Shown here piece after piece: positions 23,701 to 34,900 of a stretch of 64,000 nucleotides of DNA. The DNA is taken from the NCBI GenBank assembly GCA_024760905.1, contig CM045734.1:37821064-37885063 (forward strand), given 5' to 3'. The stretch is from Plotosus lineatus (taxonomy: Eukaryota > Chordata > Actinopteri > Siluriformes > Plotosidae). How positions within the stretch are numbered: position 1 is the stretch's first letter; each line of letters begins with the position of its first letter. Below the pieces are notes generated by a model. The model worked only from the letters and a program-made list of their open reading frames with translations, was not told where the DNA came from and did no database searches. Both the position numbers and the translations under genes were made by a program.

Positions 23701-24044
23701 TGGACGAGGAGCTTGATAGTGGTGATGCAGAGACTAGCCAAGTGGTTGAGGACAACAAAGTTTCATTTCAAGAAAATAAGAAGGAAATCACAAATGTAGA
23801 GTCGGAAGCAATGACAAAATGCATCCATCAAGGCAGGAAATCAGCAACAGCTTCAAGGAAATCAACGAGGAGAAGCATGAGATTGCTACTGGATATTCAG
23901 AGTGAATTGGAAGATAACCCAGAAGCAGAAGAAGTAAAAAAGGTGTTTGAGGACAACAACGAGAAACATCAACAAAAAAGAAAAGCCATCAAGGAGCTAA
24001 CTCCTCGCCGATCTAAACGGCTTGCAAGAGCAAAAATAGTGTAA
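12208..24044 (+). CDS. fam169a: FAM169-family protein (soluble lamin-associated protein relative), giant C-terminal exon
   Basis: Coding exons: 12208-12342, 12836-12935, 13021-13106, 13209-13380, 14217-14396, 14520-14642, 14745-14851, 15012-15042, 16534-16645, 16771-16867 and 17817-24044. All phases join, giving about 2456 residues. The N-terminal ~230 residues match FAM169A as I recall it: 'MEYPVDILAE', 'FVPLYG', 'YLLDQWWSAEEI', 'ERIVLYVLNRIIYR', 'GEAIGFYSVKP' and 'YRGRGYGLQMLEDFVDSF'. The last, R191-G-R-G-Y-G196, resembles the acetyl-CoA loop of GNAT folds, but activity is not shown. Human FAM169A is about 670 residues and lamina/nucleus-associated. Here the last exon alone encodes 2075 Glu-rich residues with repeated R-R-S-x-R-L motifs. 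Intron 8 appears to use a GC donor (AAAAG/GCAAGT). Paralogue assignment (A or B) is uncertain. Confidence 0.87.
17158..17340 (+). mobile_element. tRNA-derived SINE fragment in a FAM169 intron
   Basis: It contains 'gggttcaaacccaatgcccg', 'gtgggtttcctcttcgtgct' and 'tgagtgccagcctccc'. These are parts of the common fish SINE type also seen at 25075 and 32540. The head is degraded. Confidence 0.5.
17817..24044 (+). other. 6.2-kb terminal coding exon of the FAM169-family gene
   Basis: A single open exon following the acceptor TTTTTTTTTACAG and ending with TAA. It encodes a low-complexity, acidic (Glu/Asp/Val/Thr-rich) chain, probably disordered. Basic motifs recur at about 18469, 20112, 21046, 21108, 22354, 22482, 23088, 23860 and 24000 (for example 'TPLRRSRRLK', 'LRHSRRLQ', 'LRRSRRLRNKG', 'TPLRRSKRLRKQ' and 'TPRRSKRLARAK'). 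The last sits at the extreme C-terminus. A second degenerate repeat, (S/T)-x-LKL-x-x-A-x-V, recurs near 19616, 20607 and 21994. A seven-Asp run is at about 19450. Long minus-strand open frames opposite this exon are composition shadows. Confidence 0.9.
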
Positions 24045-24062
24045 AAAATGTTACTTTTGCTG

Positions 24063-24068
24063 AATAAA
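24063..24068 (+). terminator. Polyadenylation signal AATAAA of the FAM169-family gene
   Basis: AATAAA lies 18 bases after the stop codon, which implies an extremely short 3' untranslated region if it is used. ATTAAA also occurs at about 24127. Confidence 0.6.
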
Positions 24069-24173
24069 AGAGGAAAATGAGCATGTTACATAGAGGGCTG
24101 CTTTTACAAATTCTCGCATTTTTCCCATTAAAATTTAATTTAAAAAGCATTTTGTAAACCCTAGTTCAAAACT

Positions 24174-24365
24174 GGGCCACGGTGGTGTAGTGGTTAGCAC
24201 GTCCGCCTCACAGCAAGAAGGCCTGGGTTCGTGTAGCTAACGACCTGGAGAGGGATGGGCACTGCCAGGCCAAAATCAGCCCAAGTCTCGCCATGAAGTC
24301 GCCCCAACGACATCCCCGTATGTTAAGGGATAAGTGAAGTTCAAAACTGCAGACAACAAACAAAC
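24174..24365 (+). mobile_element. tRNA-derived SINE with 'cctggagagggatg' tail
   Basis: The head is 'ggccacggtggtgtagtggt', with B-box-like 'gcctgggttcg'. The tail is 'gacctggagagggatgggca', then 'cgccccaacgacatccc' and 'gttaagggataagtga'. The same tail recurs at 27272-27366, fused to a different body. Confidence 0.75.
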
Positions 24366-24459
24366 AAATCCACAAAATAGATATCTATCTGTGAGTTTTC
24401 AAACTATAACTTCACATATCACTTTTTGTGACCATGCTCCTTTTCCCCCATGAACTCTT

Positions 24460-24595
24460 CATTCATTAATTTTTCTGAACTGCTTAATCCTAATTAGGGT
24501 TGTGGGGAGGCTGGTGCCCATCTCAGCCTACTCCAGGCGAGGGCAGGATACACCCTGGACAGCCCACCAGGCCATTGCAAAGCTAAAGAACTCTT
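24460..24595. mobile_element. SINE-tail fragment
   Basis: Contains 'ctgcttaatcctaattaggg' and 'gctggtgcccatctcagcc', the variant tail also present near 2985, 31380 and 41330. No head is present. Confidence 0.55.
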
Positions 24596-25074
24596 CATAT
24601 ATTTTAGAAACTGTCATGTTGAATTGTCCAGTTGAAGTCGGAAGCTAACTTACACGCATCGTGGATGAACGACATGGCAGTGTTTGTCAAACATTCAATA
24701 CTTCTTTGAATTATTTTTCTCAGGCAGAATGATTGCGCTGCATGTATCTTTAATGGAATCGGATCTGCTAATTTTTGGTCAAATTCCACACACTAAGTTT
24801 CACCTTTTACCAGACTTCCAGTTGGGTATTTCACCACTTTTTCAATAAAAAGTTGGTTTTCTTGAATGGAAATATATTTTCATTATGATTGAACTCAGGA
24901 CTTTTGTGAGGACCATTCTAAAAGGTTAATGTTAGCCTCCTGTATCGATTCCACAACCAGCAATGATAGATGTTTGTAAAGTAGTTTTCCTTTAAGAACA
25001 CCAGAGTGCTTTCTAGTTTCTGATATTTTTAGATTATGATGATGATCTTGGAATTTGAGGTTGTTCAGAAATGG

Positions 25075-25320
25075 CACAGGTAGCACAGTGGTGTAGCGGA
25101 TGGCACGTCCACCTCACAACAAGAAGGTACTGAGTCCCAGGCCGGGCGAGGGTGTTTTGGTATGGAGTTTACATGTCCACCTTTTTCCTTGGAAGGTTTC
25201 CTCCCACGGTCCAAATACCATACATGCATATTAGGCTAACTGGATGGGCCATATTGCCTTTGACCCTGATAGGATGGAGCAGTTTGGCAAGCAATAAGTG
25301 AGTATAAAAAGTTCCTAGGG
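25075..25320 (+). mobile_element. tRNA-derived SINE
   Basis: The head is 'tagcacagtggtgtagcgga', followed by 'tatggagtttacatgtcca' and 'tttcctcccacggtccaaa', and it ends in a fish-typical tail. Related copies are at 32540-32740 (plus) and 33240-33395 (minus). Confidence 0.65.
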
Positions 25321-25596
25321 ACAGTACCAACTTGTGTAAGTCTAAGACTCCCTGTCTCAGAAATGAGTTTTATTGTACTATGTGACTTCTCACACAATAG
25401 TATTCAATTCGTAATATTCTGTTTACTTTTTTAATGATGCTTTTATTACTATCACTAAAAATCAACATTTTGAGAGATTAAAAGTCTATCTTTTTATGCA
25501 CTTCATATGGATCTACATATAGCCATATTTTTCTATACTGTTTTTCTATACATATTTTTCTATACTGTTTCATGAATGTTGACCTTCACATGCGGT

Positions 25597-25629
<33 letters not shown>

Positions 25630-26519
25630 CCCTCTGTATTGTATACAAAACCATTATATAAGTACAGTATATAGTTTTTCCATGTTCATTAGTTTTGGAT
25701 TTGAATAGTTGCTTTCAAGGTGTAAGGTACTGTAGTATATCATCTTTTCTATAATGGTCGTATAGATATGGCCATGATTCACTGAAATAGTTATTAGAAA
25801 ATGCCTCTCTTCTGTCCTAACTGTAAAATCTACTGCAGGTAACTAGTGTTTGGAGATACTTCACACTTCAGGATCTCGGAGTAAGCTCTGTGATGATGTT
25901 GTACCCATTTTACTGTGAAACACCTCTTTAACCATTATATACATATTTTTTTTTGCTTTGTTTTTTCATTTTGTCATCTGGATTTTGGATCTCTTCTGCA
26001 CCATTAAACAATGTTCTTTAATTGTTGCAGTTTATTTGTCTTGTCTGTCGTCTTGGACGCAAGATTATCCACAAACCTTGTCACCCATGTTTCCACTTGA
26101 TGGAACTTTTGGTTAATGAAGTAACTATTGCTTTTTGGAGCAGATATGGAGTCTTGTTCATTTTTATTAAAGCAGGATTACGATCCAGTAAATGGCAATA
26201 CAGTTCGGTTTAAGGTGCTATTAAAAGTTATAAAACTGTTCCTGTTAACAATAAAATCGTGTGATGGCTCCACTCCAAGTGGGTGTTATTCTTGCCATGC
26301 TTTAAATTGCAAAAAAAAAAAGTGTTCCAAAAAGATTGCAGTTTATTTACACGTACTAAAATTCTGAATTTGTTTAAAAAAGTGCCATTACTTTCAGCTA
26401 TTTGTTTAGTTTGGAAGGGACAGAACTTGCTGTATTGAATAGTCTACCTTGGGAACTATTCAGTGGCATTCACCTTGTGTTTGGTGAATTGTTGTTAATT
26501 ATACTGTACTATGGCCCTT

Positions 26520-26868
26520 ATACTTCCATGTCTTCCTTTTGGCTTTTTCCCTTTTTTTTTTTACTCGGAGTTGCCACAGCGAATCATCTGATTGGCACGT
26601 TTGATTTGGCAGAGGTTTTTACGTCAGATGCCCTTCCTGTCACAACCCTTTATAGTAAGGGACAGAAACACGCTGACGACTTTGCAGCTACTCTTTACGA
26701 AAGTCAGCAATGGTTCTTTTACATGCCTTTCACCATAGACAGTGAGAGACATGGCCCGCCTTTGATAACCCAGTTAGCTGCACTGGGGGGGGGGGGGGGA
26801 CTTGAACCCCCAACCTTTGGATCAGCGATCCGGTGCCCTATACCACTAGACCACCACTGCCCCCAGTG
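26520..26868 (-). mobile_element. Composite tRNA/RTE-tailed SINE
   Basis: Reverse-oriented member of the main family. The RTE-type tail is at 26535-26650, the 'catagacagtgagagacatgg' segment at about 26733, and the tRNA-like head at 26800-26866. A G-run replaces part of the 'gtcactgtccccc' segment. Confidence 0.82.
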
Positions 26869-27124
26869 AACCTTATACTTCCATACCGTCCATATATTAC
26901 TGACAGCAGTCACCTAATCAGGGATGACCCTTGACTTATTTCAGAAAGCATACAGCAAGGAATAATTCAATGATGTGTATGGGGTTTTGAGTAATGTGGG
27001 CCTTCAAAAGAGGAAGAATATCACTGGTGGATGACAAAAGGTCATTGAGATCCGACGATCCTAATGTGTAACATGCTAATTTTTTCTCTGTTGCTGATTC
27101 CCGGGGTATGTTTTCTCTTTTGAT

Positions 27125-27366
27125 GCCAATAGAAAAATCATCCCCGACTGCAGCTAACTGGGTTATCAAAGGCAGGCCATGTCTCTCACTGTCTATGGTG
27201 AGAGGCATGTAAAAGAACCATTGCTGACTTTTGTAAAGAGTAGATTGCAAAGCCGTCAGCATGTTTCTATGACCTGGAGAGGGATGTGCTCTGCCAGGCC
27301 AAATCAGCCCAAGTCCTCACCATGAAGGCGCCCCAACGCCATCCTTGGATGTTAAGGGATGAGTGA
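27125..27366 (+). mobile_element. Chimeric SINE: RTE-tailed body joined to another SINE tail
   Basis: The left part (27140-27265) is the body of the main SINE family ('tatcaaaggcaggccatgtc', 'gcaaagccgtcagcatgtt'). At about 27270 it switches to 'gacctggagagggatgtgct' and the tail of the 24174-24365 family. The switch lies exactly where the two families differ, which suggests a template switch or a recombinant subfamily. Confidence 0.6.
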
Positions 27367-27399
27367 ACAAGAAGAAAAAATCATAAATGGATATGTGCA

Positions 27400-29100
27400 G
27401 GTTGTCACAAAAGCAGTTGATATTATGTTATGCCTCTGGCCTATGAATTTGTAACAGAAAGAGTAATGGAACTTTTTTGTTTGAATTATGTTTTTGATAA
27501 AAACAGCCAATATAGTAATACAATAAGTTAACACAGTCTGCATTCAATGGTACTAGTAACCCTGTGGGATAAGGTGTGGAGGAGCAAAATTCTAATAACT
27601 CAGCAAGTATATCTGGGCATCTAAAGGGGTTGCGATCGCAGATTTGGCCATCATCGAAAGTCGCCGATTTTTCCTTGACCGAGATCTGCACTCTCCATGT
27701 GCCTTCCGAGTTTATGTGCATTTACTGTACCTTTTTTCCCTGTAATAAATAAAATCTGAAAATTATGAGTTAATATTGGTCATTGGTTAGTTGTGCAAAT
27801 TCAATCTTATAATGGCCCCTCTCTGAACAGCTTGCCAGACTGACCATCACAGAGCCAATACACGCTGAGAATGTATTGGGCATCTCGGTTCCAGTGAAGG
27901 CAAACTATAATTCTACAAAATACAGACATTCCACACAGTTGTGGGCTTCTATGTTGTAGTAACAGTTTAGAGAATAACCTCATATGGTTGTGCACAAACT
28001 TTAGACCATCTTTTTTATATTTACATATCAATGAGTATAGTTATATCAAAAGTATTCTATATTAAAAAAATAATCTATGCATGATGTCCAATGCAGCACA
28101 GTTTGGAGAATAACACACACTAAACCAAAATGAGTTCCACATGTTTCCATAGCTGGAGGACAAAATAAAGACTATAAATTCCTAACAGCTGTGGTAGTGT
28201 GTTGTGTTTAATAACGTAGCCTTCATTATCACACAAATGTTGAAGTAAGTATGTTATTAACAGTTAAAAAAAAAATAGCATTTTGAGTTTACAGTAGACA
28301 GAATTTAAATGAACATTCTACTTCAAATTGTTTCCCCATCCTCTGACCTTATAATTTCCCAATCGCTTTAATATCCTGTGAACATGTCAGTTCTATCTCA
28401 GCCATACTGTTTTGATAATCTTTGTTTACACATCTGTTATGTAATGTTCTCCAGAATGATTGGCACTATAAAAATATTTTTAATGAAAATAAGGGATTTT
28501 TTTTTATTTTTAAAAAAAAAACAACAAAAACATGTCAGTGGCCCCTGGGAAATTAACTTATTCTCGGTGAGTTTATTGTGCTTAAATTGTGTACTTTAAA
28601 ATTGCATTTAAAAAGTGACCATCCATGACTTCCTGTTTCAGTGGAGTTTAAATATGTGTTGACGCCCCAATCCTGCTATTCATCAACAGGGGGAAGATCT
28701 TACAATGCACAAATATAACAATACTAATACACTGAAGCATTTAAACGCCATTCAGGAAAAAATGCAATTATTAGTTCATTATATCTCCCATTGGACATGC
28801 CTGCCTGGTAGGAAACATTCCTTTGTGCTGCTTTGTGCTGCTTGTACAAACACACACACACACACACACACACACATACTTTAGGCCATCAAAGTATGGC
28901 TCTTGTCAAATTTGTGAATCTTGCAAATTTCCCCCTAGGATTAATAAAGTATCTGTCTATCGATCAAATGAATGAACTGAGATACTCATGTCTGTTTATT
29001 TTTTGTCTTTCACTTCAACATGACTGTTCTGCTTAATGTCAGTTGCCATTGCAACAATATTATCAATGCTATTCCTTTTAAAATTATTGGTAATCAATTG
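27400..29100. other. Intergenic stretch without a recognised gene
   Basis: Apart from a (CA)n tract at 28849-28876 I see no clear repeat. A minus-strand open frame at 27560-27721 has a protein-like composition ('FDDGQICDRNPFRCPDILAE'), but no splice-bounded structure or family match was recognised. Confidence 0.4.
28849..28876. repeat. (CA)n microsatellite
   Basis: An uninterrupted CA dinucleotide run of about 14 units. Confidence 0.9.
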
Positions 29101-29106
29101 GTATTA

Positions 29107-30359
29107 GTCCTCAAAAAATTAGCATATTGTGATAAAGTTCATTATTTTCTGTAATGTACTGATAAAAATTAAACTTTCATATATTTTAGATTCATTGCAC
29201 ACCAACTGAAATATTTCAGGTCTTTTATTGTTTTAATACTGACGATTTTGGCATACAGCTCATGAAAACCCAAAATCTCAAAAAATTAGCATATCATGAA
29301 AAGGTAGTCTAAACGAGCTATTAACCTAATCATCTGAATCAACCAATTAACTCTAAACACCTGCAAAAGATTCCTGAGGCTTTTAAAAACTCCCAGCCTG
29401 GTTCATTACTCAAAACCGCAATCATGGGTAAGACTGCCGACCTGACTGCTGTCCAGAAGGCCATCATTGACACCCTCAAGCAAGAGGGTAAGACACCGAA
29501 AGAAATCTCTGAGCAAATAGGCTGTTCCCAGAGTGCTGTATCAAGGCATCTCAGTGGGACGTCTGTGGGAAGGGGCACAAAACACTGCACAACCAAAAGA
29601 GGTGACCGGATCCTGAGGAAGATTTTGGAGAAGGGCCGATTCCAGACCTTGGGGGACCTGTGGAAGCAGTGGACTGAGTCTGGAGTAGAAACCTCCAGAG
29701 CCACCGTGCACAGGCGTGTGCAGGAAACGGGCTATAGGTGCTGTATTCCTCATGTCAAGCCACTTTTGAAGCAGAAGCCTGTTTTTCAGCACGACCTGGC
29801 ACCTGCTCACAGTGCCAAAACCACTGCTAAATAGTTTACTGACCATGGTATTACTGGGCTCAATTGGCCTGCCAACTCTCCTGACCTGAACCCCATAGAG
29901 AATCTGTGGGATATTGTGAAGAGAAAGTTGAGAGACACCAGACCCAACACTGTGGATGAGCTTAAGGCCGGCATCCTGGGCCTCCGTAACACCTCAGCAG
30001 TGCCACAGGCTGATTGCCTCCATGCCACGCCGCATTGAAGCAGTCATTTCTGCAAAAGGATTCCCGACCAAGTATTGAGTGCATAACTGAACATAATTAT
30101 TTGAAGGTTGACTTTTTTTTGTATTAAAAACACTTTTTTTTTTTTTTTTTTTAATTGGTCAGAAGAAATATGCAAATTTTTTGAGCTAGGGATTTTTGGT
30201 TTTTCTTTACTTTTTTTTTAACCAATATTAAAACGATAAAAGGCTTGAACTACTTCAGTTGTGTGTAATGAATCTAAAATATATGAAAGTCTAATGTTTA
30301 TCAGTACATTACAGAAAGTAATGAACTTTGTCACAATATGCTAATTTTTTTAGAAGGGC
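29107..30359 (+). mobile_element. Tc1/mariner transposon, copy 1
   Basis: Flanked by TA (29105-29106 and 30360-30361). The inverted ends share 'aaaaaattagcatattgtga'-type sequence at the termini, repeated about 170 bp inward ('caaaaaattagcatatcatg'), which is an IR/DR arrangement. The element is about 1.25 kb and encodes a broken transposase. Confidence 0.92.
29424..30050 (+). pseudogene. Tc1 transposase with internal deletion
   Basis: The N-terminal helix-turn-helix region ('MGKTADLTAVQKAIID', 'SEQIGCSQSAVSRHLSG') is followed by the second helix region to 'HVKPLLKQK'. It then jumps directly to 'PVFQHDLAPAHSAKTTAK', so the segment carrying the first catalytic Asp is deleted. A stop follows 'KTTAK' at 29832. 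The final Asp/Glu region 'SPDLNPIENLWDIVKRKLRD' is still readable downstream. Confidence 0.88.
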
Positions 30360-30868
30360 TAGTGTGTGTATATATACAGGGATACGTCGTGCTTAAATTA
30401 ATGTGGCTTCAGTGCATTGTGTGTTTTTTTTTTTGGTTGTTGTTGTTTGTTTTTTTTTTTAAATATTAATTGAATTAAAGAATAGGGGGAAAAGTTAAGG
30501 AAAATGCCACAAAACAAGGCCAATTATTCAAAAGAGCCCCAAACAAATAAAAACAACCCAAAACCCCCCATCAAAACTACTTACATTTTTATGTGAGGTG
30601 CGCATCTAAATGCTGCCTGTGTGTGTATTTATTTTATTTACATCGTCTGTATGATATATATACACACACACACATCTCCCAGGTCCGTATTAGACAGGTC
30701 ATGAAAATAAATAAATGTCATGGAAACCTTTGAAACAACAATCAAAATATGGTATACACCTTTCTTCACATTCTTTTTGGATTGCTGTTTATTGGTTTGG
30801 GTGGTAAGATGTTGTTCTTAGAATGTCTGCCTCAAAACCATCAGGCTAATTGGATGTTCCAGATTGCC

Positions 30869-30906
<38 letters not shown>

Positions 30907-31264
30907 TAGTAGTGTGTGTATGTTGGCCTTGTGAAGGATCGGTGAGCTGTTCAGAGTACACCCTTGTCTCTGCCCTGAGTCAGCTGTCTCCAGCCTCCCT
31001 ACTATCCTTGTAGGATTAAGCAGGTTGGCAAATGAATGAATTAATGAATATTTTTAGGTTGCAACCACAATTCTGTCATATTTATTAAGTACTGTACTTA
31101 AGATTAGGATTCTGGAGCATATCACTGGAGGGATTACTGAGTGCAAAGAAAGAATACACACTGGATAAATCACCATGTGCACGCACAGGCCAGCATGCTT
31201 TTGAGACATTGAAGTATTTATTGAACCAAAGACTGTGAAGAGGCAGCACCCCCACCCCACCCCA

Positions 31265-31440
31265 CCCCACCCCAATGTCTCTCACTGTCTGTGGTGAGAG
31301 GCATGTAAAGGAACCATTGTTGAATTTTGTCAAGGGTGGGCTGCATTGCTGTCGGTGCACAGAGTTTTCCCTCGCACAGAGTTGGCTGAGATGGGCACCA
31401 GCCCCCACGACCCTAATTAGGATTAAGTGGTTCAGAAAAT
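31265..31440 (+). mobile_element. SINE fragment with variant tail
   Basis: Carries the main-family body ('gtctctcactgtctgtggtg') and ends with the variant tail 'cgaccctaattaggattaag', followed by 'gaaaatgaatgaa'. Adjacent to it is a CCCCA run at 31248-31274. Confidence 0.6.
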
Positions 31441-31649
31441 GAATGAAAGACTGTGGCGAGCTCTGTAAGACTGAAATTCTACCATCTGAACTATCATATC
31501 TTTTATTCTACTTCTCACTTCAGATCAAAATTGTCATATTTTACTCAGGAACCATGAGTTCTTTCGCACATAACTGTAAATACTGTAATGCTTTGGATTA
31601 TTAGTTGTAGACCAACAAAAGATCAAACTGCTGGATTCATCTTAACAGG

Positions 31650-31732
31650 AGAACAACCGTCACCACTGTATAAATGGAGACTTTTATTTTGATATCGCCC
31701 GCAGTGAAAACCGGAAGTCAGGATTTCATTTG
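31650..31732 (+). promoter_or_regulatory. pomt1: Probable pomt1 5'-untranslated exon and promoter
   Basis: A good donor (CATTTG/GTGAGTAC) at 31732/31733 precedes the first coding exon, which itself begins at an acceptor (TTTTGCAG). The sequence ACCGGAAGT at 31710-31718 matches the ETS/GABP consensus, common in promoters of widely expressed genes. The transcription start is inferred. Confidence 0.5.
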
Positions 31733-31908
31733 GTGAGTACGTTACTCTGTAGTTTACCTGTTTATTTATTCTTTGAGCCCCACAAAAACTTACAGATATG
31801 GAACTTTATTAAGGTTGTACAAATTTTGCACGCTTGTTTTTAATCGTCAGAATGTGTACAAATTTTATTTATTAACCGAGTTATAGCGCTCATTCAGTAT
31901 TTTGCAGG

Positions 31909-34900
31909 ATGCAGGCTGTTAAAGTACCAATAACTGTGAAAGTGGACATCAATGTACTGCTGGTTGCAGTCACAGCTTTTGGCTTCATAACCAGACTGTA
32001 CGGTATTCAGTTTCCCCGGGCTGTGGTGTGAGTATTCTATTACAACACAGAATCATGTACCATGGCTTTTTGTGTGCACACATCTCATACGTTTGTGTGT
32101 ACTACAGCTTTGACGAAGTTTATTATGGACAGTTTGTGTCTCTGTACATGAAGAGGGTGTTTTTCATCGATGAGAGTGGACCACCTTTTGGACACATGAT
32201 CCTGGCACTAGGAGGTGAGAACCATTTCTCTTCTGATCAATGTAAACAACTCTCAGTGAGTTGATGTGGGTGTGTGTGAGAACAGTGGTAAACATTACTA
32301 TGTGGAGGACAGGGTGTCCACCCTCTAGAGTCAGGGTTAGGAATTTTTGATCAGCTGTATTTATATATAATATTGACAGTGTTTAATCATTTATTTAAGA
32401 AAAAGAAACATTTTGCATTCACATTCATTCATTTTCTGACACAATTAATTTTAATTTGGGTCACAGGGAGGCTTGCACAAACTTTACCCTGTTTGCATTT
32501 TCAATAATAATTTACATATATCTATTTTGCTGACTGCTGATCTGATAAAGGGTGGTGTCATAGTGGGTTGCTGGTCTGCCTCAGCACAGGAAGGTCCTGG
32601 GTTCGAGTCCTGGATTTGGCCATTTCTGTGTGGAGTTTGTATTTTCTATTTGTGCTTGCCTGGGTTTCCTCCCTCAGTCCATTGACGTGACAGTAGTAGG
32701 ATTTAAGCTGTTTGGTAGATCTAAGGACTGATGCATATAAGCAAACAAGGGCAGTGGTTGCCTGGTGGTAAAAGACGCTGGATCACTGATCCTTGGGTTG
32801 ACGGTTTGAGTCCCACTTGCCACAAGGTTGTCACTGTCCCCCCAGTGCAGCTAACTGGGTTCGCAAAGGCCGGCCATGTCTCTCACTGTCTATGGTGAGA
32901 GGTTCATGTAAAAGAACCATTGCTGACTTTTGTCAAGGGTAGGCTGCATAGCCGTCAGCGTGTTTCTGCCCCTTGCTGAAGGGTTGTGTCAGGAAGGGCA
33001 TCCGATGTAAAAACCTATCAAACATGCGAATCATCAATGTGACCTCCATGAAAACGGAGGCAGATGATTCGCTGTGGTGACCCCGAAAGGGAACAGCCGA
33101 AAGGAAAAGATGCATAGAAGCAAACAGCTTGGATCGTTCAGGATATTTTTCACATTCAACAAATCGACATAAACATGAGTTTCTCAGTTTACTTTATTTA
33201 AATCTACTTATTTGATGTTAGCCCAAAGGTAATTACTTGTTACCTAGGTGACATGTGGGAGGAAACTAGAGTATCTGGTGGAGACCCATTCATGCTCCAC
33301 ACGGAAACACCCTCCCCGAGCCTGGGACTCGAACCCAGGATCTCCTTGCTGTGAGGCAAATGTGCTAACCACTACACCAATATACCATCCTTGATCGTAA
33401 GCTTATATACACTGATTTATTACATGCTAGAGTGTCTCTCCTTACAGGTTATCTAGGAGGATTTGATGGAAATTTTGTGTGGAACAGAATTGGAGCAGGT
33501 AAATATTAAATTATGTGTATTTTTCTTTGGATTTTTTGCTTTGATGAAATGAGCAAAGGAAACCTGTTAATACAATGAAGTGAATGTTGGAAATTGGCAC
33601 AGATTATTTTCAATAGACGTAATTCTGATATCAATATGTAATACAGGGATCCCTCACTTTCCGTGGTTAATTTAGACCGAGATCCCCACGCGGCCATTGA
33701 AATCCGCGAAGTAGTATTCCCCCCCCCCCCCCCACGCCCAATGACTGACGTATACGTACATGTATATGTGTATATAACATCAGTATATACATATTCCATG
33801 CTATGAATGCTTATACAGACACTCCCTGACTTGCGTTCATCCGTTTTACGTTTTTTCGATTTTACTTTTTTTTTTTTTTTTTTTTTTAAACAAAAAAATT
33901 TAAGACGTACCTACGTAGTACGCTGACGCAATGACGCTGCATTCATTGTTTACGAACTACAGACTGAGTGTATATATATATCTCAGTTATATATCGTGTT
34001 ACCCTTGTGCTAAGATGTTGTTTCTGTGATCTTTGCGTTTACACTGTTTTGTGGACTTTTGTAACCCTAAGCAAATATGGTTGGTCAGAAGTGTAAGGCT
34101 ACTAGCATGGGTGCAAGGCTCATACACAGAGATGAATTAACTATCTGCTCAGATCGGCACAATCTACCATGAATACTCAGTTAAGCAAAGAGAGTTGTAA
34201 AATGAATGAAAACCCGAATGCACAAATTACGGAACAATTACAGATATTTATTATCTTTTAGCAGAATCCTAAGAGTGTATACTTATTTTTATATTAATAT
34301 TCATTAGGATTTGTACTTGTTCTTTGTATGCATCTCTTGAATCAAGTTTACTTACTTACTTACACAAAAGAAAGAACTCTCCGCTTTGCTGGGATTCACA
34401 TCAGTGCAGGCTGTGTTCTAAACGAGTTCAAAGGCACCCTTTTGCACTTGACAGACCGGAAGTCTGTATAACCCTCAGCAAGTACACTACTTTTGCAAGT
34501 ACACTACTTTCGGTATTGAGCTCCTCACATATTTTAAGCGTTGATTGGCTGTTTAAAAGCTTCATGTAAAGTAACTCGGTATAAATAAGTGACTTATTTG
34601 AAATTAATGTTGATATTATTTGATATTATTTTACAATGTTATTTATGTTACAATGTTTATAATAATTGATTTAGGGGTGTTTTTTATGAGATACAGTAAT
34701 GGTATTTATGGCTGTATAGTACAGTATGAGCGTCATACGTCACTGTAACAACTTACGTTCACTTTCAACTTGCGTTCGGCCGTCCGGAACCAATTAAAAA
34801 CCTAAGTCAAGGAGCGTCTGTAATAACAATTAACCATTTAAAAAATAACATGAGATGTAAATAAAATATACACACACATACAGATGGTATTCCATGAGAA

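Noticed and set aside
24604..24789. 61-codon minus-strand frame in the intergenic region
   Set aside because: Short, isolated and without motif. Treated as chance.
27428..27721. Minus-strand frame with protein-like text ('FDDGQICDRNPFRCPDILAE')
   Set aside because: No splice-bounded context, no recognised family and no neighbouring exon. A BLASTP search would settle whether it is a real exon or a repeat fragment.
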